Assembly: GCF_000090795.2 (NCBI RefSeq) | Contig: NW_003547061.1 | Span: forward strand, 7,419 to 33,892 | Direction: 5' to 3' | DNA: 26,474 nt | Origin: Amphimedon queenslandica | Taxonomy: Eukaryota > Porifera > Demospongiae > Haplosclerida > Niphatidae | Part shown: in pieces, positions 1-9,480 of the stretch | Position numbering within the stretch: the stretch's first letter is position 1 | Layout of the letters: each line of letters starts with the position of its first letter | Notes under the pieces: generated by a model | The model's database searches: none | What the model was told of the DNA's origin: nothing | What the model saw: the letters and a program-made list of their open reading frames with translations, nothing else | Position numbers and translations under genes: made by a program

Positions 1-1068
1 ATAAGGAATAATAATTTCCTCAATATCCATAAGCATAGTACTTTCATTGGACCAGTGATTTTGTGTGTGTGTAACATTCCAATCACAAGGGAAAGAGTAA
101 TTAGCATGACAGCGGTCTGTTTTTCCTCCATATGTTAGTTGGACTGGAAGAAATTCTCCTATAATCATTCCACAAAATACAGCTGTGATTTGACGTTTAT
201 CTGTAAGGCCTTTTATCTCAATTTGCTCTGACCCTTTGCGAGCCATGGTCCATGGTGAGGCAGGAACCAAATTGAGGCCTGTCTGGTCCCAATTAAATAT
301 TAACTCCATTGGAATATCCTCTATTTTAACAATATCGACTATCTGTTGTAAAAACTTGTTCTTTTCTTGAAGAAAGTTCTCAGGTGGTACAGAACACTTA
401 GTTGTGCTCCTCCTTTTAGTATAATTCATCCTTTTGAGCAGTGAAGTGGCCTAAGCCTTACTTAATGTGGCAGGGCCACCAAATTCAGCCAATCTGGTTC
501 TATCTTGGCTTAATAAAATCCCCCTTGCTCCAGCTCTAACAATGGCAGTACTCACGGCTCCACCTACTCTCCAAGTATTAGCAATATATTTCTAAACCAT
601 GAAATCTATTTTACCTCCTAACAGTAGCTTTCTTCCTCTCTTCTTAACATTCAGCACTGAAATTGTGGTGTGCCGGCCTTCAAATTCAGCCCCAGCACGT
701 TTCGCTTCCAGTTCCAACTTATATTGATTCTTAAACAACCTGACAGTGCTTTCATTAATCTTTACTTTCATTTCTCGACTGAACTTTAGTTTAGCTGCCT
801 GTACACCATTAGAAAGGGCATATCTTCCGATATTGGCACGTTCCTTAGACTTATGATAGCTACCCCGCCGACTTTTCGAGGTAAATTGCCTAACCTCTGT
901 ATTAGCAACTACTATTGCAAAAGATGGCACCTCTCTGGATAATATCCCCCTAGGATTAGGCATCTTAGATGAATCGGGAAATCTCACACAGTACTTCAAA
1001 ATCAACATACTAGCAGCTGTGTCTCCTCTCAGTTCAATCTCTGACTTATTGCTATTAACACGTGTCAT
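1..1068 (-). pseudogene. pogo-like DDE transposase, 5' part, two nonsense codons, truncated by window edge
   Basis: Enzyme that would cut and paste its own element through a DDE (RNase H-like) domain. One minus-strand frame runs from ATG at 1068 to base 1. It is broken only by TAG at 592-594 (after KIDFMV) and TAG at 451-453 (after TLSKA). A helix-turn-helix-like N-terminal region (ANIGRYALSNGV, then INESTVRLFKNQYKLEL) and a KKRGRKLLL basic patch are followed by FGGPATLS, KRMNYTKRRSTTKC and NWDQTGLNLVP. The Asp of NWDQTG should be the first catalytic residue. TDKRQITAVFCG and a CDWNVTHTQNHWSN stretch follow. I recognise this order from pogo/Tigger-type transposases of sponges and cnidarians. 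The second Asp and the third acidic residue lie beyond the window. CAG to TAG and TGG to TAG changes would explain the two stops. Confidence 0.85.
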
Positions 1069-1179
1069 GTTTTTATAAAAATTATATAGTAAAAAAATTA
1101 TTTAACAATTTTTTTAAAACATAACAATTTTCTTAAAGTTTTAATTTTTTGCGAATTTTTCATCTCGCGAAATAAAAGT

Positions 1180-1207
1180 TACAGTAAAAATTTCCGGATA
1201 TACAGTA
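1180..1207 (-). repeat. Putative terminal inverted repeat end of the pogo-like element
   Basis: Read on the minus strand from 1207 inward, the sequence begins TACTGTATATCCGGAAATTT, about 140 bp upstream of the transposase ATG. Pogo elements integrate at TA, so the outer TA could be the target duplication. The other end lies outside the window, so the inverted repeat cannot be confirmed. Its likeness to the MITE ends at 14217 and 14626 (19 of 22 bases to the latter) is the main support. Confidence 0.5.
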
Positions 1208-1212
1208 AATAC

Positions 1213-1434
1213 ATGTACAAGTGTGTACATTTACGTATTGCTCTACAGAAGGAAATATTGCCTCACATAGTAGAGAAGGTAAATTCAATGAAACATGCAT
1301 TTGAAACAGGTGACCAAAAAGTGCTCATAGATGTCACTCCATGTACTGTTACCACAAAAGAGATTGACAGTATGTCAAATAGTTATTTCCTACATCTGTA
1401 TGTACAAATTGACATGAGTGATACCAAAGCTTAG
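1213..1434 (+). CDS. Unrecognised small open reading frame (73 codons)
   Basis: Short ATG-to-stop frame starting only a few bases outside the presumed pogo terminus. I recognise no family. No signal peptide or membrane segment is evident. It could be the remains of an upstream exon of the recombinase gene that follows, or chance. The only support is an uninterrupted frame. Confidence 0.2.
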   Translation: MYKCVHLRIALQKEILPHIVEKVNSMKHAFETGDQKVLIDVTPCTVTTKEIDSMSNSYFLHLYVQIDMSDTKA

Positions 1435-1584
1435 GTGATATTTGTAAATGTGCATGTATTGCAGCATGTACATGTGTATTATAAATTCTTATTGTTACTA
1501 TAAATTAGTGGGAGACTCTCATAGTAAGAAACTGAAATCTTTTTCTGCCAAAAGATAGTTAATGACATTTGTCAATAGTAAGTA

Positions 1585-3171
1585 ATGCACTTTAGACCAA
1601 CTAAAACCAGCAAGACACCTGTGGTGTTGTCTAGGAAAGGCAAAGGAAAGCTGCATGCCAAGACGATTTACAGGAATGAGTATGAGAGATCAGCACAACT
1701 GGACCTAATTACAGTTCATGAGAGCACTGACCTAAGGAACTATTCTCTGTTAGTAGCCAGTGTATTGCAACATTTACTAAAAGAAAACGTTTTTTCTCTG
1801 CAGCTACATGTCATCAACAACTGGCCGCTCTAAGAAGGAATCAATTGTTAGGGCAGAGATTGCAAAAATAGGCAAACTCATGTCCTTCAGTGACACATTA
1901 GATGTTAAAGAGGCTTGCAGACAAGAGAAAGTTCTTGCATTTCTTGATCATTTGGCCAGAGATGTTGGACTAGGCCCATCTGGCTTAGTTGGTAAGGCAA
2001 ATTGTATTTCCCACCTAGTCGATTATCTGAAAGAAGAGAGCAACAAGGATTACTTTAAGTAATAGGAATGGCATTACGTGCATAAAGTTTACATAGATAG
2101 GTTTTGTAAGGTTGGAGACAAATTAAAAGCATTCATTAAAACATGTAACAAGGAGAGGAAGAGGCTAGAGAGAGAAAAGATTGATTTGCGACTTGAAGGT
2201 GGAGTAGAGGACTATACAGATGAAGTGCTCCAGTTTTTAGAGACACAGAAAGTTAATGAAAAAGTGGAAGAAATAATGGGACAAAGTGTAATTGATGAGG
2301 AACAGACAATACTTTTGAGAAGAGTTGCAATGTGCAGGTCAGTGACATTGCTAGCACAAAGTTTAGGTACAAATTCTGCATCAAATTAGGTTGATGTATG
2401 GCAATTTCCAGAGATTGGGCACAATTAAAAACATTCAGAGATATGAATTTTATGAGTGGCTTAAAACAGAAAGGTATGATGTCATTCTAGTGAAGAACCA
2501 TAAAACCACAGAGCGGTATGGGTTGGCCAAAGTGGTTTGTGAGAATGACACAGTTTTGATTATAGAGAAGTAAAGAAATATATGTGAAATGTGTAAAAAC
2601 ATGTATAACTATATGTAGATATCTTGAGTATGCTCCAGAGAGCACTTATTTGTTTGTGACGAAATGTGGCAATCAAATAGCCAATCCACATAGGGAATTG
2701 GACAATCTTTGTTCAAAAATTGGCCACAGAAAAATTACAATCTAACCAACAAAACATCGCAAACAATCTGCTTCCAGGGTGGAGCTAGATTAGGACGAGG
2801 AAATGACTATTAAGCTCTCTAAGATGAAGGATCATTCCATTGATACCCATCGGGCCAAGTATACTTTTGTAAATACGGCCAAGGAAGCTATAGGGTCATA
2901 CCAGTCATGGAAAGATTTGCGGCAGGGCCAATCAGAGTCAAAAAAATGTCAAGGCCAACAGTCAAAACAGAGAATGATGAGGAGGAAGATTACCAGGTGA
3001 AAAAAAGAAGGAAGTGGACAGCAGCTGAAACAGAAGAACTAGAAAAGATTATATAAAAAAAAGAATTTCACTAAATTAAATGAAGTAAAAGAGGAATTTA
3101 AAGACAACGAAGTCTTTAAGCAAAGGACATACAAGAATATACTAGATAAATTGAGACAAGTTAAAAAATGA
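1585..3171 (+). pseudogene. Crypton-like tyrosine recombinase with C-terminal SANT-like segment, decayed
   Basis: Probable transposon recombinase acting through a tyrosine nucleophile. Exons that join in phase: 1585-1748, 1804-2058, 2101-2569 (frameshift near 2386-2392), 2619-3171; introns 55, 42 and 49 bp, GT...AG. The N-terminal core-binding-like part contains EKVLAFLDHLARDVGLGPSG and CNKERKRLEREK. The catalytic part has KNHKTTERYGLAKVV, FVTKCGNQIANPHRELD, PTKHRKQSAS and DHSIDTHRAKY, where His and Tyr nine residues apart fit the end of a tyrosine-recombinase active site. The expected box I Arg falls at the frameshift and is not visible. Breaks: TAA 2743, TAG 2791, frameshift near 2935, and TAA plus frameshift in an A-run near 3056. 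An acidic NDEEEDYQV linker and KRRKWTAAETEELEKII close the protein. The start codon is uncertain. Confidence 0.7.
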
Positions 3172-3433
3172 ACTACTTGCATTTTAATGTTATAATCAAA
3201 ACAAAGATCAAAATTGAAAAAATTATTAAACAGGATAAGGGTAAGAATATCATCTTGTAAAGAGACTAAATACAACTTAAGAAAGTAATGGTACTACTAA
3301 TCAATACTACAACATCTCATTGTCCCTACACAACTTAAGTGCATGGTTGACACTAATACCATTAGATTTAAATTGAAGTGAAGATAAACTTTAGTATTCA
3401 TCACAGCAAATAGTTCACTGAAATGCCATAAAG
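3172..3433. other. No gene seen
   Basis: AT-rich spacer between the recombinase relic and the first satellite copy. The minus-strand frame here is hydrophobic, low-complexity and unlike any family I know. Confidence 0.5.
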
Positions 3434-3896
3434 TGATGTCATTAATGTGTACATGCACTTTAGAATCTCTACTAGAGAGACTGAGGTGACTGGCTAAGGC
3501 AATAATCTATTCTGTATGCACTGCTGTGTAAATATTTGAACAAAAAATAAAAAGGAAACGAAATTAAATAGTTACATAACTAAATACCACTGCAATAAAT
3601 GAAATTACCGTATAGCTGGTTTATTTCGTGTGGAATTAATTTTCGTGCAGGCTCAAATCCACTAAAATTAATTCCACTAAATTTTATTGAAACCAATTAA
3701 ATGTTAACAAAAAATTAGCAAGGCACTAAAATTAATTCCAATGAAAATTTAAGCAACAAAAATTTGAGGCCACAAAATAAACCAGCTATACGGTAGTTGT
3801 TCTAACCAGTACCAGCCAACTCACAAGTCCCTAATTACTACTTAATGAATAATTATAAGTATTTAATTAATTATTATAATGATAACTGCAGTTACT
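3434..3896 (+). repeat. Diverged single copy of the long satellite unit, split by a MITE
   Basis: Carries unit landmarks in order: gtcattaatgtgtacatgca, ctgaggtgactggctaaggc, gcactgctgtgt, then a match to the caaatgaaac/agttgttc segment. A 190-bp insertion (3606-3795) lies in the last landmark. This copy is more diverged than those after 3897. The stretch after 3835 is AT-rich and unassigned. Confidence 0.6.
3606..3795. mobile_element. 190-bp MITE with TACCGTATAGCTGG terminal inverted repeats, TA target
   Basis: The ends are inverted copies: taccgtatagctggtttatt at the left and its reverse complement at the right, perfect for 21 bases with a weaker extension. No open frame. An internal cactaaaattaattcca occurs twice (near 3658 and 3725). 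Sister repeat copies read gaaacTAgttgttc at this place while the insertion reads gaaatTA...TAgttgttc, so TA is the duplicated target. That fits the Tc1/mariner/pogo group. Confidence 0.85.
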
Positions 3897-6800
3897 GTCA
3901 AGCCTGAGGTGACTGGCTTATATAATGGGTCTGTGTTCTATGCAGTGCTGTGTGTATATTCAAGCGAAGCAAGGGACAGGGAAGGAAATCAACAAGCTAG
4001 ATGCCTTAATACTGCTGTAACAAATAAACCTAGTTGTTCAAAACAGAACTAACAAATTTTCATGGTCCCTACCTATCAGTAAAATATTTTAAAAATATTT
4101 CAGCTGTGTGTATCATGATACACTACACAAGCCTACTTGTAGTCAGGATTTCCACAAACAATATCAGATTCTCTTTGTAGCCTAGATAACCAATGGTATT
4201 GATGCTATTACTGAGTACATGCAGTTTGGAGTCCCTACTGGCAAGCCTTAGGTGACTGGCACAAGCAATTGGTCTGTGTTCTATGCAGTGTTGTGTGTAT
4301 TGAAGCAAAGAAAGGGACAGGGAAGGAAATCAACTGGACACATGTCTTAATAATGCTGTAACAAATAAAACTATTTGTTCAAAATGAACTAGCAAATTTC
4401 CAATGTCACTAACTGTTGACAAAAAAATATAAAAAATATATTGGCTTCGTTTACTATAATATACTACACAAGCCTATATGTAGTCAGTGTTTGCATAAAT
4501 GATATCAGATTCACTTTCTAGCCTCGATAACCATTGGGATTGATGCCATTGATGAGTACATGCAGTTTGGAGTCTATTTAAAAGCCGAAGGTCACTAGCA
4601 AAGGCAATGGATCTGTGCTAAGTGCAGTGCTGTGTGAATATTCAAGAGAAGAAAGGGACAGGCAAGGAAATCAACAAGCTAGAAGCCTCAATACAGCTCT
4701 AACAAATCAAACTAGTTGTTAAAAACAGAACAAGCACATTTCAATGGTCCCCACCTATTATTAAACAAATATAAAAATATATTTCGTCTTTGTGTACCTT
4801 GATACAGTACACAAGCCTATATGTAGTCAAGGATTAAACAAACAATATCAGATTTTTTTTTGTAGCCTAGGTAATTATTGGTATTGATGCCATTAATGAC
4901 TACATGCAGTTTCTAGTCCCTATTGACAAGCCTGAGGTGACTGGATCAGGCAATGGGTCTGTGCTAAGTGCAGTGCTGTGTATATTCAAGAGAAGGAAGG
5001 GACAGGGAAGGAAATCAACAATCTAAATGTTTTGATACTACTCTGAAAATTAAAAAAAGTTGTTCTTAACAAGAACTAGTCCATTTCCAAGGGCCATACC
5101 TCTAAATAAAAAAATATAAAAAATATTTTGTCTACGTGTACCATAATACACTACACAAGCCTATATGCAGTCACGATCTGCTCATTATATCAGATTCACT
5201 TTGTAGCTTAGATAACCATTGGTATTGATACCATTGATGATTACATGTAGTTTGGAGTCCCTAGTGGCAAGCCTGAGGTTACTAGCCTAGGCAATGTGTC
5301 TATGCTCTATGCACTGCTGTGTGTTTATTCAAATGAAACAGGGGACAGGAAAGGAAATCAACAAGCTAGATGCCTTCATACTGCGCTAATGAATGAAACT
5401 AGTTGTTCAAAACAGAACTAGCACATTTTCATCGTCCCCACCTGTTTGTAAAAAAATAAAGAATATTTCATCTTCATGTACTATGATACACTATACAAGC
5501 CTATATGTAGTCAGGGTTTCCACAAACAATATCAGATTCCTTATGTAGCCTAGGTAACCATTGCTATCAATGCCATTAATGAGTAGATGCAGTTTGGAGT
5601 CCCTACAGGCAAGCCTTAGGTGACTTGAACAGGCAATGGGTCTGTGCTAAGTGCAGTGCTATGTGTATATTCAGAGAAGCAAGGGAAAGGGAAGGAAATG
5701 AACAAGCTAGGTGACTTAGTACTGCTCTAACAAATGAAACTACTTGTTCAAAACAGAACTAGTACATTTGCATGGTCCCCACCTATTAGTAAAAAATATA
5801 AAAAATATTTAGCTTCGTGTACCATAATACACTACACATGCCTAAATGTAGTCAGGATTTTCACAAACAATATCAGATTCTCTTTGCAGCCTAGGTAACC
5901 ATTGGTATTGATGCCATGAATGACTAAATGTAGTTTTAAGTCCTTAGTGGCAAGCCTGAGGTTACTAGCCTAGGCAATGGGTCTATGCTCTATGCACTGC
6001 TGTGTTTATTCAAATAAAACAGGGGACAGGAAAGGAAATCAACAATCTAAATGACTTGACACTACTCTGAAAAAGAAAAAAGTCGTTCTTAACTGAACTA
6101 GTTCATTTCCAACGGCCTTACCATTAAATAAAAAAAGATAAAAAATATTTCGTCTTTGTGTACCATGATACAGTACACAAGCCTGTATGTAGTCAGGATT
6201 TCTACAAACAATATGAGATTCCTGATGTAGCCTAGGTAACCATTGCTATCGATGCCATTAATGAGTACATGCAGTTTGGAGTCGCTACAGGCAAGCCTTA
6301 GGTGACTTGCACAGGCAATGGGTCAGTCTAAAGTGCAGTGCTGTGTGTATATTCAAGAGAAGCAAGGGAAAGGGAAGGAAATGAACAAGCTAGGTGCCTT
6401 AGTAGTGCTCGAACAAATGAAACTAGTTATTCAAAACAGAACTAGTACATTTCCATAGCACCTACCTATTAGTAAAGAAATATTTCATCTTCGTGTACCC
6501 TGATACACTACACAAGCCTAATTGTAATCAGGATTTTCTCAAACAATATCAGATTCTCTTTGTAGCCTAGGTAACCATTGGTATTGATGCCATTAATTGA
6601 CTACATGCAGTTTGGAGTCCCTACTAGCAAGCCTGAGGCGACTGGCTCCGGCAATGTGTCGGTGCTAGGTGCAGTGCTGTGTGTACATTCAAGAGAAGCA
6701 ACGGACAGGGAAGGAAATCAACAAGTTGGATGCCTTAATACTGCTCTAAAAAATGAAACTAGTTCAAAACAGAACTAGCACATTTCCATGGTCCTTACCT

Positions 6801-7110
6801 ATTAGTAAAAAAATATAAAAAATATGTCACCTTCGTGTACCATAATACACTACACAAGCCTAAATGTAGTCAAGATTTTCACAAAAAATATCAGTTTCTC
6901 TTTGTAGCCTAGGTAACCATTTGTATTGATGCCATTAATGAGTATATCCAGTTTGGAGTCCCTACTTGTAAGCCTGAGATGGGTCTATGCACTATACACT
7001 GCTGTGTGTATATTGAATGATGCAAGGGATATGGGAGGAAGTCATAAAGCTAGATGTCTTTTTACTTCTTTAAGAAATAAAACTGGTTGTTCTTAAGAGA
7101 ACAAGCCAAG
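3897..7110 (+). repeat. Tandem satellite-like array, unit about 341 bp, about 9 copies
   Basis: The landmark cactacacaagcctatatgtagtc recurs near 4123, 4463, 4806, 5147, 5488, 5830, 6170, 6507 and 6848, spaced 337-343 bp. Each unit has a part of about 185 bp (agattctctttgtagcctag, ggtattgatgccattaatga, agtgcagtgctgtgtgtata) and a part of about 155 bp (gggacagggaaggaaatcaa, aaatgaaactagttgttc, then an AT-rich aaaaaatataaaaaatattt). Copies differ by many substitutions and small indels, so the array is not young. The last copy decays by 7110. Open frames that recur here follow the repeat and are not genes. Confidence 0.9.
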
Positions 7111-8034
7111 TTTCAGATTTGTTTTCTTATAAATATAGGAAAATAGGAAATGTTTTTGCTTTCATGACCGTAAAGTTGGACTTTTGTACTGTTTTGGTTG
7201 AGAAGTGCTGTAGAAATGCTTGAAAAGAAACAGTCATATTCTATGGATTACATAACTGTCTTCTACAGGTTTATTCCAGTTATTCTGTGAGCTTCAAGCT
7301 TGTTCTCCTTAAGGTAACAAAGAAATAGCAGCAGTTCTCATTCTTTGAGCTTCTTCGAGACCACATCCACTTCATTTGTCAATTGGTTTCTTAAGCAGAG
7401 GTAAGGCAGAACTGTTTCTTCTTTTTCCATGTGCTTTAAGAAACTTATAGCTACTTGTAATAGCTCTTTGGACTCCTACATCATTAAGCAAAGATCTTCT
7501 TGCCTCTTTTTTCGAGTACATCATGTAGGAGTGAGATAGCTCCCACTTTGGCTAGTCAATAGTGATTTAACTCAGCCAAACAATAATGTACAAGCTTTGT
7601 TTTCTTGGAAATATAGAAAGAGAAAGCCTGACTAGTGTCTGTAAGAAGTATTTTGATTTATGTTAATTGATTAAATTTTATTGCATTATAAAGTACATGC
7701 ACATGTCATGAGCATGCTTATCCGCTTAGTCACGTAATTTAAATTTAAATAATTGGTATCTGCTCTTGAGTGTAAAGGAGATTGTTTAAAGAGGAGTTTT
7801 AAGGCATTCAATTTGTTTCAAGTAAGTGACAATGCTACATATTCACTAATTAGCAGTTATGACTACTTTCTGGCTTCCCTCAGTTGACACAAAAACGGGC
7901 CGATTTTTGGCATGTGTGTACTTGTGTAAACAATGATAAGATATTCATTGAACCTTGGAGAACTTATTAAATTCCTGAGGTCATAAAACAAATATTACGT
8001 TTTTATTCTTTTATATTTTCATTATATTTTATCT
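7111..8034. other. Unique spacer without a recognisable gene
   Basis: AT-rich, no convincing frame on either strand and no inverted repeat that I can see. It separates the long-unit array from the short-unit array. Confidence 0.5.
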
Positions 8035-9478
8035 TTGGCTAAGGCAGTGGGTCTATCCTCTATGCACTAATGTGTGGTAATGCATAAGTATATATGTAGT
8101 CAGGAATAACTCAAATGACATTTGATTCACTTTGTAGCATAGAAAACCATATATATTGATGTAATCTTTGTGGATAAGTAGTTTAGAGTCCCTACTAGCT
8201 GCCTGAGGTCACAGGCTAAGGTAGTGTGTCTATCCTCCATCCACTGCTGTGTGTATATGCATAAGTACATGTACCTATGTGGTCAGGAATATCTCAAATG
8301 ATGTCTGATTCACTTTGTAGCATAGATCACCATTGACACTGATGTCATTAATGCGTACATAAAATTTAAAGTACTTAATAGCAAGCCTGAGGTCACAGGC
8401 AAAGGCAGTGGGTCTATCCCGTATGCACTGCTTTGTGCATAAGCATCATTATGTTTATAGTCAGGAATAGCTAAAATATAATCAGATTCACTTTGTAGCA
8501 TAGATAACCATTGATATTGATGTCAGTAATTAGTACATGCAGTTTAGAGTCCCTACTAATAAGCCTTTGTTCACAAGCTAGGTCAGTGGATCTATCCTAT
8601 ATGCACTGCTGTGTGTATATGCATAATTACGTACGTAGTCTGGAATAGCTCAAATAATATCAGATTTAATTTGTAGCCTATATAACCATTGATATTGATG
8701 TCATTAATGTGTATGTGTAGTTTAGAGTCCCAACTAGCAAGCCTGAGGTAACAGGCCAAGCCATTGGGTCTATCCTACATGTTGTACATGCACTGCTGTG
8801 TGTATATGCATAAGTATGTAGTCAGGAAGAGCTAAAATAATATCATATTCATTTTGTAGCATAGATAACCTTTGATATTGATGTCATTAATGTGTACATG
8901 TAGTTCAGAGTTCCTACTAGCAAGCTTGAGGTCACTGGCCAAGGCTGTGGGTCTATCTTCTATGCACTGCTGTGTTGCTATGCATGAGTACGTATGTATT
9001 CAGGAATAGCTCGAATCATATCAGATTGACTTTGTAGCGTAGATAACAATTGGTATTGATGTCATTAATGTGTACATGTAGTTTAAAGTCCCTACTAGCT
9101 AGCCTGTCATGACTGGCTAAGGCAATGAGTCAATTCTTTATGCACTTTTGTGTATATATTCGAATGAGGCAAAAGGCTGGGAATGAAATCAACTAGTTAG
9201 ATGTCTAACTACTACCCTAATAAATGAAACTAGTTGTTCTAACCGGTACTGGCCCACTTCCTGGTCCCTATCTTGAATTTAATAAAATTAAAGTGTTTAG
9301 GAATTCCTCAAATGATATCAGATTGACTTTGTAGCATAAATAACTATTGGTATTGATGTCATTCATGTGTACATGTGGTTTAGAGTCCCTACTAACTAGT
9401 CTTTGGTGACTGGCTAAGGCAATGGGTCTATTGTAAATGCACTGCTGTGTGTAAACATTACACTTTTTCAATTCTTTT
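8035..9478 (+). repeat. Short-unit satellite array, about 180 bp per unit, related to the 341-bp unit
   Basis: The landmark gtagtcaggaata recurs near 8096, 8281, 8459, 8636, 8819 and 8996 (spacing 177-185 bp), then near 9297. The unit matches only the first part of the long unit (tttgtagcatagataaccat, ttgatattgatgtcattaat, gagtccctactagcaagcct, gcactgctgtgtgtata). The copy before 9297 still carries the second part (gggaatgaaatcaactag, aaatgaaactagttgttcta), which explains its longer spacing. The array ends just before the SET gene. Confidence 0.85.
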
Positions 9479-9480
9479 AG

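Noticed and set aside
1213..1434. Small frame as the first exon of the recombinase gene
   Set aside because: No in-phase splice to the exon at 1585 could be fixed and the peptide has no recognisable motif, so it is listed separately at low confidence.
4123..4308. Recurrent minus-strand frames containing SRDSKLHVL...GYLGYKENLI in several satellite units (also 11613-11819, 12976-13464, 9268-9576)
   Set aside because: They recur because the satellite recurs. They start and stop at different places in each unit, have no splice context and cross repeat borders, so they are by-products.
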